Shown in pieces: positions 56,030-64,000 of a stretch of DNA of 64,000 nt. The notes beneath the pieces are model-generated. The model was given only the letters and a program-made list of their open reading frames with translations. It ran no database searches and was not told where the DNA came from. Both the position numbers and the translations under genes were made by a program. The DNA comes from Glaciecola sp965660815 (GTDB lineage: Bacteria; Pseudomonadota; Gammaproteobacteria; Enterobacterales; Alteromonadaceae). The DNA lies in NCBI GenBank assembly GCA_965660815.1, contig CBFIBG010000003.1:1-64000 (forward strand), read 5' to 3'. Position 1 is the stretch's first letter; each line of letters opens with the position of its first letter.

Positions 56030-56033
56030 ATGA
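55911..56033 (+). CDS. Possible 40-residue small ORF overlapping the selO start
   Basis: The ATG at 55911 opens a Lys/Asn/Ile-rich 40-residue frame (MLEKHAIKNPTIIC, then KKIKLNRNKR) whose TGA at 56031-56033 overlaps the selO ATG as ATGA. selO itself lacks a good ribosome-binding site, which would fit translational coupling. The AAGG before the small ORF is about 12 bases from its ATG, so it may not be translated. Low confidence. Confidence 0.3.
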   Translation: MLEKHAIKNPTIICSNKKIKLNRNKRVLNINRLIVPLGFS

Positions 56034-57526
56034 ACATTAATTTAGAACATACTTATGCTGATTCGTTAAAAGAATTCGTTGTTGAAAGCAAACCAGACAA
56101 AATCAAACAGCCTAAATTGGTTTACTTCAACCAAACCCTTTCATCAGCTCTTCAATTCGATATAAATGCGAATGAAGAAGACGAGTTAACTCAATGGCTA
56201 TCCGGGCAAAAGCTACTAACCAAAACTTATGCTCAAGCATATGCTGGACACCAATTCGGACATTACAACCCGCAATTAGGAGATGGTCGTGCCCTGATTT
56301 TAGGTGAGTATGTTGACCCACTTGAACAACGTCACGATATTGCTTTAAAAGGCTCAGGAAAAACTGCTTTTTCTCGAGGAGGGGATGGAAAGGCAGCGCT
56401 TGGCCCTATGCTTAGAGAAGTTTTGATATCAGAAGCCATGCATGCACTTGGCATACCTACAACCAGAAGTCTTGCAGTAGTAGCAACTGGCGAAGACGTT
56501 TATCGACAGTTACTGAAACCGGGCGCTATCTTGTGCAGAACTGCCTCTAGTCACATTAGAATAGGGACTTTTCAATTTGTTTCCAACTACAGAGGCAAAC
56601 AGGGCGTACAACGTCTGGCAGATTACACAATTAACAGACACTTCCCCTCATTATCCAATTTAACAAACCCATACTTAGCAATGCTAAAAGAAACGGTTAG
56701 GGATCAGGCATATCTAGTTGCCGCGTGGTCTTCTGTGGGCTTTATTCACGGGGTAATGAATACAGACAATGTGTGCTTGTCTGGTGAAACTATCGACTAT
56801 GGTCCCTGTGCTTTTATGGAGTCATATGATCCTACGGTGGTATTTAGTTCAATCGACCAAGACGGTCGATATGCTTATCAAAATCAACCAGCTATCGCAC
56901 AGTGGAATTTAGCAAGATTGGCCGAAACACTGCTACCACTGATATCAGAAGATGAACAAGAGGCCATTGAACTGGCCACAGACGTGGTTACTCGGTTTGG
57001 CGAAGAGTACAAACAAGCATGGCATCAAGCAATGCGAAGAAAGCTGGGGTTTTATAAACCGGTTACTGATAGCGAACAAGAACAAGAAATCCAGCTTCTC
57101 AACGAATTTTTGAGCCTACTTCATAAACAAAAAGCTGATTTCACCCTTTCGTGGCGGTATTTAATGCACCTTCTTTCGGACGACGATTTCCATTACGGAG
57201 AAATTATTCAACCATCTGAGGAATTTACACAATGGCTACTTCGATATAAATCAATGCAACAAATTCAAGCTACCGGCGATAAGAATAACGTCATTATAAA
57301 ACCAATATTAGATACAATGGGAAAAGCAAACCCATTAATTATTCCACGTAATCATTTGGTTGAACAAGCACTTGACAGTGCCTCTGATAGAGATGATTTT
57401 ACTGACTTTTATAATTTACTAGACAAGGTTACTTCTCCTTTTGAGCCTAAATCTTCAGAAGATAGATACGTGTTACCAGCGTCCGACAATTTTACCCGGT
57501 CATTTAGAACATTTTGCGGCACCTGA
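56030..57526 (+). CDS. selO: SelO protein adenylyltransferase (YdiU/UPF0061)
   Basis: The protein has 498 residues. SelO is a pseudokinase-fold enzyme that AMPylates proteins and acts in redox homeostasis. Family motifs are clear: YAGHQFGHYNPQLGDGRALI, LKGSGKTAFSRGGDGKAALG, REVLISEAMHALGIPTTRSL and GVMNTDNVCLSGETIDYGPCAF. These include the inverted-ATP-binding residues and the metal-binding Asn/Asp pair. It ends with FRTFCGT, matching the usual YQTFCG end that carries Cys or Sec. The start is an ATG without a strong ribosome-binding site. Confidence 0.94.
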   Translation: MNINLEHTYADSLKEFVVESKPDKIKQPKLVYFNQTLSSALQFDINANEEDELTQWLSGQKLLTKTYAQAYAGHQFGHYNPQLGDGRALILGEYVDPLEQRHDIALKGSGKTAFSRGGDGKAALGPMLREVLISEAMHALGIPTTRSLAVVATGEDVYRQLLKPGAILCRTASSHIRIGTFQFVSNYRGKQGVQRLADYTINRHFPSLSNLTNPYLAMLKETVRDQAYLVAAWSSVGFIHGVMNTDNVCLSGETIDYGPCAFMESYDPTVVFSSIDQDGRYAYQNQPAIAQWNLARLAETLLPLISEDEQEAIELATDVVTRFGEEYKQAWHQAMRRKLGFYKPVTDSEQEQEIQLLNEFLSLLHKQKADFTLSWRYLMHLLSDDDFHYGEIIQPSEEFTQWLLRYKSMQQIQATGDKNNVIIKPILDTMGKANPLIIPRNHLVEQALDSASDRDDFTDFYNLLDKVTSPFEPKSSEDRYVLPASDNFTRSFRTFCGT

Positions 57527-57708
57527 CTCCAATAGGAAATTACGCCGTGTATAATTTTCCTATGAGTATTGCATTATTTTCTCAAACCAAAAATAAAGTC
57601 TCTTAACGCCAACTTTAATAGCTTAAATTCATGCACTTAGTAAATTAGTCTTTTGGTATGAGGTTTGCTCTGTGGTAATTATGAGTAAATAATCAAAAGG
57701 CTTTCATT

Positions 57709-58101
57709 ATGAATTTACGTCAAATCGGGTATTTAATGCTGGGATTTATTATTGTCATTGGTTGTTTTTTGATTTTCATAAATTATCAGGCTGGCAATAC
57801 TACTCAATCGGCTCTCAACGGTCCCTCAGATCTAGATTGGTCGGAGCAAAAACTAAAAGTATCCGTTAGTTCAGCATTGGCGGCATCGCCAAATGTTTCT
57901 GCACTTAATGTGGACGTAAAAGTGTCTGGCTCGAAAGTCACTTTAGTTGGTTCTGTGCAGTCTGAACAAGAAAAATTTTACGCAACCGATGTCGTTAGCA
58001 AGCTTGATGATGTAAATAATGTAGAAAACAATCTGACAATCAAACAAGTGGGGGTTGATGACGCGTACAAAACACTTCCTATGACACCCTCTCCCGGGTA
58101 A
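57709..58101 (+). CDS. BON-domain periplasmic or membrane-anchored protein
   Basis: The protein has 130 residues: one membrane helix or uncleaved signal (about 6-26, LMLGFIIVIGCFLIFI) and a BON domain (about 45-118, KVSVSSALAASPNVSALNVDVKV, then VTLVGSVQSEQEKFYATDVV and VNNVENNL). BON domains bind phospholipid or other membrane components in OsmY-type stress proteins. A strong terminator follows. Confidence 0.82.
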   Translation: MNLRQIGYLMLGFIIVIGCFLIFINYQAGNTTQSALNGPSDLDWSEQKLKVSVSSALAASPNVSALNVDVKVSGSKVTLVGSVQSEQEKFYATDVVSKLDDVNNVENNLTIKQVGVDDAYKTLPMTPSPG

Positions 58102-58120
58102 GTTAGAAGAAAAGCAGTAG

Positions 58121-58148
58121 GCCTAGAATTTTTTCTAGGCTTTTTTTT
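58121..58148 (+). terminator. Strong rho-independent terminator after the BON gene
   Basis: GCCTAGAA (58121-58128) pairs with TTCTAGGC (58133-58140) around a TTTT loop, followed by eight T residues. It begins 20 bases after the stop codon. Confidence 0.95.
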
Positions 58149-58270
58149 GTCCGTTGCTATTTAACGTTCATATCATTCTCTACTCTATGGTTTTAAGTCA
58201 ATTTGTAATATTCTTACAGCATATGAATATAGCTTTTTATGTATCTAATATGTCTAATTTCATCTCAAAT

Positions 58271-58570
58271 ATGTTCGTAGTAGAAGATATTATTGCCATT
58301 CAACTTGACCATTATCCAATTAGCGATCATGAGCAATTCTTGCAAAAATTAGCAAAAAGAATTGAAAACTCGACAGATATCCGTGTGACAGATTTTCAAT
58401 ACCTAGGAGATTCTTGTGGATGTTGTTTAGTATTTGAAGACACCATCTTTATTTTACATGTAAATGAACTAGCCGAATGCACGTGGATTGAGCCGACTAT
58501 TAAATGTTGTGAACAACTAATACGACTAAAAAATAGACTTTCGTTGATTGTAAGTTGTCCTTTTTTATAA
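58271..58570 (+). CDS. Small conserved-looking protein, possibly DUF3630-like
   Basis: The frame is open from a TTG at 58154 inside the terminator. I choose the ATG at 58271 (100 residues) because conserved-looking sequence begins there (VVEDIIAIQLDHYP), then LAKRIENSTDIRVTDFQYLGD and CLVFEDTIFILHVNELAECTWIE. This strand order resembles DUF3630, but the match is from memory and weak. ATG codons at 58223 and 58250 are alternatives and none has a ribosome-binding site. Three Cys (CGCC) near residue 58 are notable. Confidence 0.42.
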   Translation: MFVVEDIIAIQLDHYPISDHEQFLQKLAKRIENSTDIRVTDFQYLGDSCGCCLVFEDTIFILHVNELAECTWIEPTIKCCEQLIRLKNRLSLIVSCPFL

Positions 58571-58647
58571 ATATCTATGAGTATTTGGAATTTAGACTTC
58601 ACTAGTGCACTAATTTCTGGCTAAATAAGGCCTTTCCAAGCAATAAA

Positions 58648-61506
58648 ATGAATGTTTTGCGGAATTTCCTGTTAATAGTTTTAGCCATTTTTGCTGTTTT
58701 TTTCAGTATTCAGTCAACCGCCAAAGTAGAAGCCGTTGATGCTGTTTTTCCGTCTTCGGTAAATCTGACAGAATACACTTATTATCACTTTGCACCGGTG
58801 AACTTGTTATTGTCCGATGTTCAATATTTAGATGAATGGAAACCACACACCAAGCAATTAACTATCCCTGACGATTCAGTTCTTTGGCTTACGTTCCAGA
58901 TAAGAAATAACACTGCTTACAACCGAATGTTGACGCTCATCGCGGGCAGCACCTATGTGGAATCTGTAGATGTCTATTTGCTTGACGAACAAGGTCGAAT
59001 TACTCAAAGCGGGCGCTCAAAAGATCCTTTGAGCCAGTCAAATAACTTAAGTCGCCGCAATTTCAAAATGGAAATTTTATCTAGGAGTGAAACGACTTAC
59101 ACCGTATATGTGAGAGTTGAGGATGACGGGCATACTTCAATCCCGTTGGAATTATGGCAAACTCAAAGTTATAGCGAACAATCTGCTGTTCGCTTGATCT
59201 TATTAGGTGCAATGAGTGGTGGCTTATCATTGCTAGCCACTTATTTCTTATTTACTTATATTTTGAGAAATACGCCTGCGCGATTTTGGTTCTGTGTATT
59301 TGCAAGTGGAGCCATGACAACCATGTTAAGTGCCGAAGGTATTTTACCTGCACTTTTTTTGTTGCCTTCTTTCACTGCGGAGCTTACCAGTCTGAGTCTA
59401 GTTGCAACTTTATTTGCAGCCATAAAAATCACAAAGATCATATTTGATCCAATTTCTAAATGGTGGTTGCGATCTCATTATGTACTGCTTTGCCTGCCGG
59501 TAATAGGCGTATTTATATTGCCAGATTTTTTTCAACTTGTGGGCATAGTTTGTTTTTCGGTAGCATTTATATTGAGCAAATTATTAGCGACTTTGGTGTA
59601 TCGAAAAAGTATCGACTTGAGAAGCGCGAGTATCTATTTCCTTGGATGGATCTCTCTAAGTTTAGTGGGTTTTCTAGAGCTTGAAAACTTGCTTTCAACC
59701 TCGCTATCAACATCTTACACCGCGCCCTATCCTTTTGCCTTTACTTGCTTTGGGGTTATGTTAATTGGAGTTGCCATTATTAGTCGAGAGCAATCCGTGC
59801 AAACGCGTTGGATAATAAAGCAAGGGCAACAAATTAAGCAACTTCAGCAGTATAACGATCTCTTCATTCATGCAGCAGAGGGACTTTATACCGCATTACC
59901 AAATGGCGCATTAATCCATGTAAACCCTGCAATGTGCGCTTTATTTGGCTATGACAATAGCGATTCATTTTTGTCCTCTAAAAGTCAACTTAGTGACTTA
60001 TTCAGCAAATCAAATGACGCCGACATTCTTCTTGGAGAGCTTAGCATTCAACAAACTGTTTTAGGCAAAGAAGTGAAAGGCCGACGAGCAGATGGCACTC
60101 AATTTTGGTTTTCTATTTCTTGTCAGCTACAAAAGGTTGATAACGAACAATTGCATTTTGGCTCTCTGTTCGACATCACAGAAAGACGTTTACACTTAAG
60201 TAATTTACAGTATTTAAATTGCCATGACCAACTGACGGGCTTATTCAATCGACGCTACTTTATTGAGTTGATGAACGAACGCATTAAAAACCATACTGCA
60301 GATAGCAACAAATTTGCACTTTTATTTATGGACGTTGATCAGTTTAAAGTTATCAATGATACCTGTGGACACTCTGCTGGCGACATATTCATAAAAGAAT
60401 TGTCTCATGTTTTATTTTCAGTCATTGGCGAAAAATATCCTTTAGCTCGTCTTAGTGCTGACCAATTTGCCCTCTTGATAGATTTTAACAACAGTAACGA
60501 GCTGCGGAACTTGGCTTCTACGATTTTAAAGAAAGTTAATGCATTTGAATTTAAATGGGATAAACATACCTTTAATCAAAGTATGAGTGTGGGGATTGCA
60601 CCCTATGATAAGACTATCCCTAGTGGTGAAGAACTTTTAGGCTATGCTGACACCGCATGTTTAATTTCCAAAGAAAGTGGCAGAGATCAAATACATATAT
60701 ACTCAGAAGAACTCGGTATGCACTCTAATTATAAGCGAGATCTATTCTGGGTAAACGAAGTAAAGGTGGCGTTAAAAGAAGAAACCTTTGAACTTTTTTA
60801 TCAGCACTATCGTCCGTTAAATAATATCGACACAACTAATTATTATGAGATATTGGTCAGGCTAAGAACTAACGACAACGACTTAATTGCACCAGAATAT
60901 TTTATGCCTAGCGCAGAAAAGTCTCACATCAGCAATAAAATAGATAAGCAAGTCGTCGAACAATATTTCAAATGGTTGAGCGAACACCCTGAGCATCTTG
61001 ATAAACTAGGCAAAGCAAATATCAATTTATCCGGTTTATCTCTATCTGACGATGATTTCCAATTTTTCCTAAAAAATGCATTTGAAAAATATGCGGTTCC
61101 ATACAATAAGATCTGTTTTGAGATCACTGAAACAATGGCCATCATTAAAATGAACGATGCCGTTGAGTTTATGAATAATTTCAAAAAGCTCGGCTGTACA
61201 TTTGCATTAGATGATTTTGGTAGTGGTTTTTCAAGTTATAGCTACTTAAAACACTTACCAGTCGATTTTGTTAAAATTGACGGCAATTTTATTAGAGACA
61301 TTTTGCACGACCCAATAGATCTTGCTATGGTTACTTCGATAAAAGACGTCGCCGAAGCTATGAATATAAAGACTGTGGCAGAATTTGTCGAAACATCTGA
61401 TATTATGGTGCAAGTTGGTAAACTTGGAGTAGATTTTGCGCAAGGTTACTGCATTGCAGAGCCGGCTCCACTAAGATATTACACAGATTACGATGCCAAA
61501 AAATAA
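58648..61506 (+). CDS. 7TMR-DISM-PAS-GGDEF-EAL c-di-GMP protein
   Basis: The protein has 952 residues: signal peptide, extracellular 7TMR-DISMED2-type beta domain (about 30-175), seven membrane helices (about 180-375), PAS domain (about 400-510), GGDEF domain (about 520-680) and EAL domain (about 695-945). The GGDEF site reads LSADQFALL, so the cyclase motif is lost. The EAL domain reads EILVRL instead of EAL but keeps ICFEITETM, ALDDFGSGFSSY, VKIDGNFI, AEFVET and FAQGY, so phosphodiesterase activity is likely. The extracellular sensor probably binds a carbohydrate or similar ligand. Confidence 0.9.
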   Translation: MNVLRNFLLIVLAIFAVFFSIQSTAKVEAVDAVFPSSVNLTEYTYYHFAPVNLLLSDVQYLDEWKPHTKQLTIPDDSVLWLTFQIRNNTAYNRMLTLIAGSTYVESVDVYLLDEQGRITQSGRSKDPLSQSNNLSRRNFKMEILSRSETTYTVYVRVEDDGHTSIPLELWQTQSYSEQSAVRLILLGAMSGGLSLLATYFLFTYILRNTPARFWFCVFASGAMTTMLSAEGILPALFLLPSFTAELTSLSLVATLFAAIKITKIIFDPISKWWLRSHYVLLCLPVIGVFILPDFFQLVGIVCFSVAFILSKLLATLVYRKSIDLRSASIYFLGWISLSLVGFLELENLLSTSLSTSYTAPYPFAFTCFGVMLIGVAIISREQSVQTRWIIKQGQQIKQLQQYNDLFIHAAEGLYTALPNGALIHVNPAMCALFGYDNSDSFLSSKSQLSDLFSKSNDADILLGELSIQQTVLGKEVKGRRADGTQFWFSISCQLQKVDNEQLHFGSLFDITERRLHLSNLQYLNCHDQLTGLFNRRYFIELMNERIKNHTADSNKFALLFMDVDQFKVINDTCGHSAGDIFIKELSHVLFSVIGEKYPLARLSADQFALLIDFNNSNELRNLASTILKKVNAFEFKWDKHTFNQSMSVGIAPYDKTIPSGEELLGYADTACLISKESGRDQIHIYSEELGMHSNYKRDLFWVNEVKVALKEETFELFYQHYRPLNNIDTTNYYEILVRLRTNDNDLIAPEYFMPSAEKSHISNKIDKQVVEQYFKWLSEHPEHLDKLGKANINLSGLSLSDDDFQFFLKNAFEKYAVPYNKICFEITETMAIIKMNDAVEFMNNFKKLGCTFALDDFGSGFSSYSYLKHLPVDFVKIDGNFIRDILHDPIDLAMVTSIKDVAEAMNIKTVAEFVETSDIMVQVGKLGVDFAQGYCIAEPAPLRYYTDYDAKK

Positions 61507-61632
61507 GCCCTTACTTTGATATATGATCTATCGTTAGAATATTGTTTTCCTACTAAACGCCCATATATTTAACTTTACGCAGGAAAGTTCAACTCATTGA
61601 CCCTAGCCTTTCGAGGATAAATAAAAGTATTC

Positions 61633-62256
61633 ATGACATCACCTTCACAATCAACACACTATGAGTTTGTTAGTAAAGCCAAGCTACCCACTAGGTTCGG
61701 AGACTTTACTATTCATGGCTTTATTGATACGACGAATGGACAAGAACATGTGGCCTTGTCATACGGGAATTGGGCAGATAAGCAATCAGTAGCGGTAAGA
61801 ATACACTCCGAGTGTTTGACGGGTGACGCGCTTTTCAGTACTCGCTGTGACTGTGGATTTCAATTGGAACGCGCTCTTGAAAACGTTGTTAAACAAGGTT
61901 GTGGGGTTATACTGTATCTTCGACAAGAGGGTCGTGGCATTGGTCTGTTAAACAAGATTAGAGCGTATAGCTTGCAGGATGAAGGTTATGATACTGTAGA
62001 AGCAAACGAGCATTTAGGGTTTGACGCTGACATGCGTGATTACAGTATCTGCAAAATTATGCTCGACACTTTGGGTATAAAAAAAGTGGATATTATGACG
62101 AATAACCCAAAAAAAGTTCAAGCACTGGTAAGCTTAGGAATTACCGTCAATTCGCGAACTCCAATTGACCACGGCATTACGAAAGACAATCTTGGTTACT
62201 TACGCACTAAAACAGATAAACTCGGCCATCACTTTGATCCTGATAATTTAAAATAA
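61633..62256 (+). CDS. ribA: GTP cyclohydrolase II
   Basis: The protein has 207 residues, near E. coli RibA (196). It opens the imidazole ring of GTP in the first step of riboflavin synthesis. Zinc cysteines lie in TGDALFSTRCDCGFQL; RQEGRGIGLLNKI and the MTNNPKKV segment are family hallmarks. The 3' end overlaps the convergent ATP-grasp gene by 28 bases. It stands alone; other rib genes are not in the window. Confidence 0.94.
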   Translation: MTSPSQSTHYEFVSKAKLPTRFGDFTIHGFIDTTNGQEHVALSYGNWADKQSVAVRIHSECLTGDALFSTRCDCGFQLERALENVVKQGCGVILYLRQEGRGIGLLNKIRAYSLQDEGYDTVEANEHLGFDADMRDYSICKIMLDTLGIKKVDIMTNNPKKVQALVSLGITVNSRTPIDHGITKDNLGYLRTKTDKLGHHFDPDNLK

Positions 62257-63107
62257 CCGTTTATGGCTTGAGCAAAATGCTTAGGTGAGTCGCTATCCAT
62301 ATTAAAATAAAGCGACGGCTCAATGAGTTCTACTTCAATAATTGCCAGTCCGTTGCCAGTCTCAAGTATATCGATACGAGCATACAAAGCTCGGCTTGGA
62401 AGTGCCTTCAATACATTTTGTGCAATCTTGTACATTTCAGGGCTTGGGGTAATACTGTCAAGGGTTCCACCATGCTCTTCTTGAACTCTAAAGTCACCCC
62501 TGGCAGGGCGTTTATTAATTGCATGGCTAAATATGTGATTAAAATAAAATAACGAATACTCACCTTGCTGAACGATAGACTTTTCGAAAGATTGAACCAT
62601 AATCGCTCTATCTTTTAACGCGTTTTTTATTTGGGCCTGCTGTGAAATAAGCTGCTTTGACGTAAGTCGGTAGGTGTAATCAGCATTTGCGCTAACGAGC
62701 GGCTTAACAATTATCTCCTTTGTATTGAATCTTTCAAACGCTTTAGAAACGTCTTCGTATGTAAAACACGAAAGCCACATAGTCGGTAAGATTAGTATTC
62801 CTTGCGCTTCAAGGTCTTTAAGATAGGATTTTGAAAAATTCCATTTCAACATATTAAAAGGGTTTTCTAATCTTGCGGTAGAGTTTTCAATTGATTCCAA
62901 AACACTCATAAATTCTTCGCTATTCGCCTGATAGTCCCAAGTACTTCGCACGACTACAATATCAAATTGGTTGTAGTTTACGGACTTATCGTGCCAAGAA
63001 ACGTCGTCAACCTCCCAACCTAACTCGTTTAGATAAGGCTTGACTAAGTCATCGTATACGAAAAAGTCTTCAAGATTATCTGTACTAAGAAAAGCGCAAC
63101 GTGGCAT
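62229..63107 (-). CDS. ATP-grasp protein, DcsG/YheC-like
   Basis: The protein has 292 residues with an ATP-grasp fold. VVVRSTWDYQANSEEFMSVLESIENSTARLENPFNMLKWNFSKSYL-type segments and the final ELIEPSLYFNMDSD are typical of the family containing the cycloserine enzyme DcsG and unnamed relatives. They usually join a carboxylate to an amine or hydroxyl with ATP. The substrate is unknown. Overlaps the 3' end of ribA convergently. Confidence 0.78.
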   Translation of the reverse strand: MPRCAFLSTDNLEDFFVYDDLVKPYLNELGWEVDDVSWHDKSVNYNQFDIVVVRSTWDYQANSEEFMSVLESIENSTARLENPFNMLKWNFSKSYLKDLEAQGILILPTMWLSCFTYEDVSKAFERFNTKEIIVKPLVSANADYTYRLTSKQLISQQAQIKNALKDRAIMVQSFEKSIVQQGEYSLFYFNHIFSHAINKRPARGDFRVQEEHGGTLDSITPSPEMYKIAQNVLKALPSRALYARIDILETGNGLAIIEVELIEPSLYFNMDSDSPKHFAQAINGYFKLSGSK

Positions 63108-63311
63108 AGATAGAGCCTCTGTGTTTATTTTGTTCGGTAGAGTAGTGGAGTGAAAAGCAAAGGTAAAGAATGTGAAAGCTAAAAACGATTATTTTCTAAG
63201 TAAGGGCAAGCACTGTAGTCTTATTTATGTGGCGTGTAAATTCAGAGAACCTGAGCATTGTTACTATTTATATTTTAGTCAACGCTAATGAGGCCACAAA
63301 AATTTATTAGC

Positions 63312-63340
63312 ATTGAACGCCAAAATAATTGGCGTTCAAT
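63312..63340 (-). terminator. Terminator of the ppaC gene
   Basis: ATTGAACGCCAA (63312-63323) pairs perfectly with TTGGCGTTCAAT (63329-63340) around a five-base loop, 15 bases beyond the ppaC stop. The minus-strand 3' side is T-poor at first (GCTAATAAATTTTT), so efficiency is uncertain. Confidence 0.7.
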
Positions 63341-63355
63341 CTTACATATCGTATG

Positions 63356-64000
63356 TTAAGCGAATGCGTCTTGTAAAGGTGGTACAACTTGCTTTTTGCG
63401 ACTTAGCACACCATCAAGCCATAACTTACCTGATTCTGGCGTGGCCTCGTAAGCCTTCGAGATAACACCTTCATCATCTGAAGCGATGAGCATTTGTGAA
63501 CCTTCTTTCATAATATCCGTCAACAGGAGAAGAACGGAATGTCTGTTTCCTTCTTCTTTGAGTTTAGCGATATCAGCTGCTAAATCGGCTTTAATATCGT
63601 CAAAAACTGACAGGTCGATTACTTCTAGTTGACCAATTCCTACCAAGTTACCGTTCATATTAAAATCTTTGAAATCTCTTAAAACTAAATCGCGCACTGG
63701 CGTACCTTCAACGGCGGATTTCACTTTAAACATTTCCATGCCAAGCGCCTTATAGTCTTCTATTCCAGCGATTTCGGCCAATGCTTCTACGCATTTTATG
63801 TCAGCCGTTGTGCAGGTTGGTGATTTGAATATAACGGTATCAGACAAAATTGCGCACATCATAATGCCCGCGATGTCTTTTGGGATCTCGACATCGTAAA
63901 AATCGTACATCATTTTCACAATAGTATTACTGCAACCAACAGGCCGGATCCAGCATTCTAAAGGCGTTGAAGTAGTTAAGTCACCCAATTTGTGATGGTC
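63356..64000 (-). CDS. ppaC: Manganese-dependent (family II) inorganic pyrophosphatase, partial
   Basis: The gene runs off the right edge of the window; about 215 residues are visible. The first codons seen read DHHKLGDL, the DHH motif of family II pyrophosphatases. The C-terminal DHHA2 domain follows (IMMCAILSDTVIFKSPTCT, then LVGIGQLEVIDL and the end SRKKQVVPPLQDAF, with the SRKKQ substrate-binding motif). It hydrolyses pyrophosphate. The upstream part is not visible. Confidence 0.94.
   Translation of the reverse strand, partial: DHHKLGDLTTSTPLECWIRPVGCSNTIVKMMYDFYDVEIPKDIAGIMMCAILSDTVIFKSPTCTTADIKCVEALAEIAGIEDYKALGMEMFKVKSAVEGTPVRDLVLRDFKDFNMNGNLVGIGQLEVIDLSVFDDIKADLAADIAKLKEEGNRHSVLLLLTDIMKEGSQMLIASDDEGVISKAYEATPESGKLWLDGVLSRKKQVVPPLQDAFA

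Overview
The window is a single chromosomal segment of low to moderate G+C content from a marine-type gammaproteobacterium. It most resembles the Alteromonadaceae (Paraglaciecola/Glaciecola/Alteromonas group). The basis is overall gene content: two TonB receptors, a tricorn-like S41 protease, a family II pyrophosphatase, DNA polymerase II, a LuxO/Hpt pair, a possible PEP-CTERM-like secreted protein and many EAL/degenerate GGDEF proteins. This placement is inference; there is no rRNA or other taxonomic marker. I saw no tRNA, rRNA or CRISPR array.

Layout. (a) 1-765: a decayed IS91-like transposase end abuts a 5'-truncated TauE/SafE permease. (b) 880-3755: ethanolamine ammonia-lyase eutBC and a lipoprotein. 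(c) 3813-11721, minus strand: a tight chemosensory operon cheY-cheA-cheW-mcp(3xPAS)-STAS-cheD-cheB-BLUF. It has no cheR and ends in a blue-light sensor. A degenerate receiver-domain gene is divergent from it. (d) 13508-15660: a LuxO-type sigma-54 activator with an overlapping PAS-Hpt phosphotransfer gene. (e) 15698-20006: a secreted-protein pair, the first member frameshifted at an A6/T6 run, then a 0.7 kb gene-poor stretch, a membrane protein and a hybrid histidine kinase with a degraded ATP-binding G1 box. (f) 20263-26768: a GST, an ECF sigma factor with a short FecR-like partner, a universal stress protein coupled to a CPA2 antiporter, and a DUF2254 membrane protein. (g) 26850-34391: a TonB receptor, then a four-gene operon of beta-barrel, PstS-like protein, PAS-GGDEF and EAL. 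(h) 34560-46861: an NTF2-like protein, a tricorn-like protease, a DUF4198 pair, a large TonB receptor, a DASS/SLC13 transporter, an SGNH hydrolase and an M14 carboxypeptidase, suggesting uptake and peptide or ligand processing. (i) 46922-64000: polB, a met-zincin protease, cytochrome c, small membrane and enzyme genes, a fatty acid desaturase, selO, a BON protein, a 7TMR-PAS-GGDEF-EAL protein, ribA, an ATP-grasp protein and a partial ppaC.

Working together. The strongest theme is signalling. The chemosensory operon could couple intracellular PAS sensing, and possibly light through BLUF, to CheA/CheY. The LuxO-Hpt pair is a phosphorelay output. Four proteins carry GGDEF-type domains, but none keeps a canonical GGDEF motif. 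Two have EAL domains with the catalytic residues present, so the local c-di-GMP genes point to degradation or allosteric sensing rather than synthesis. The most useful leads are the BLUF-STAS-che operon without cheR, the barrel/PstS-like/GGDEF/EAL operon, the frameshifted secreted gene and the 40-codon ORF overlapping selO.
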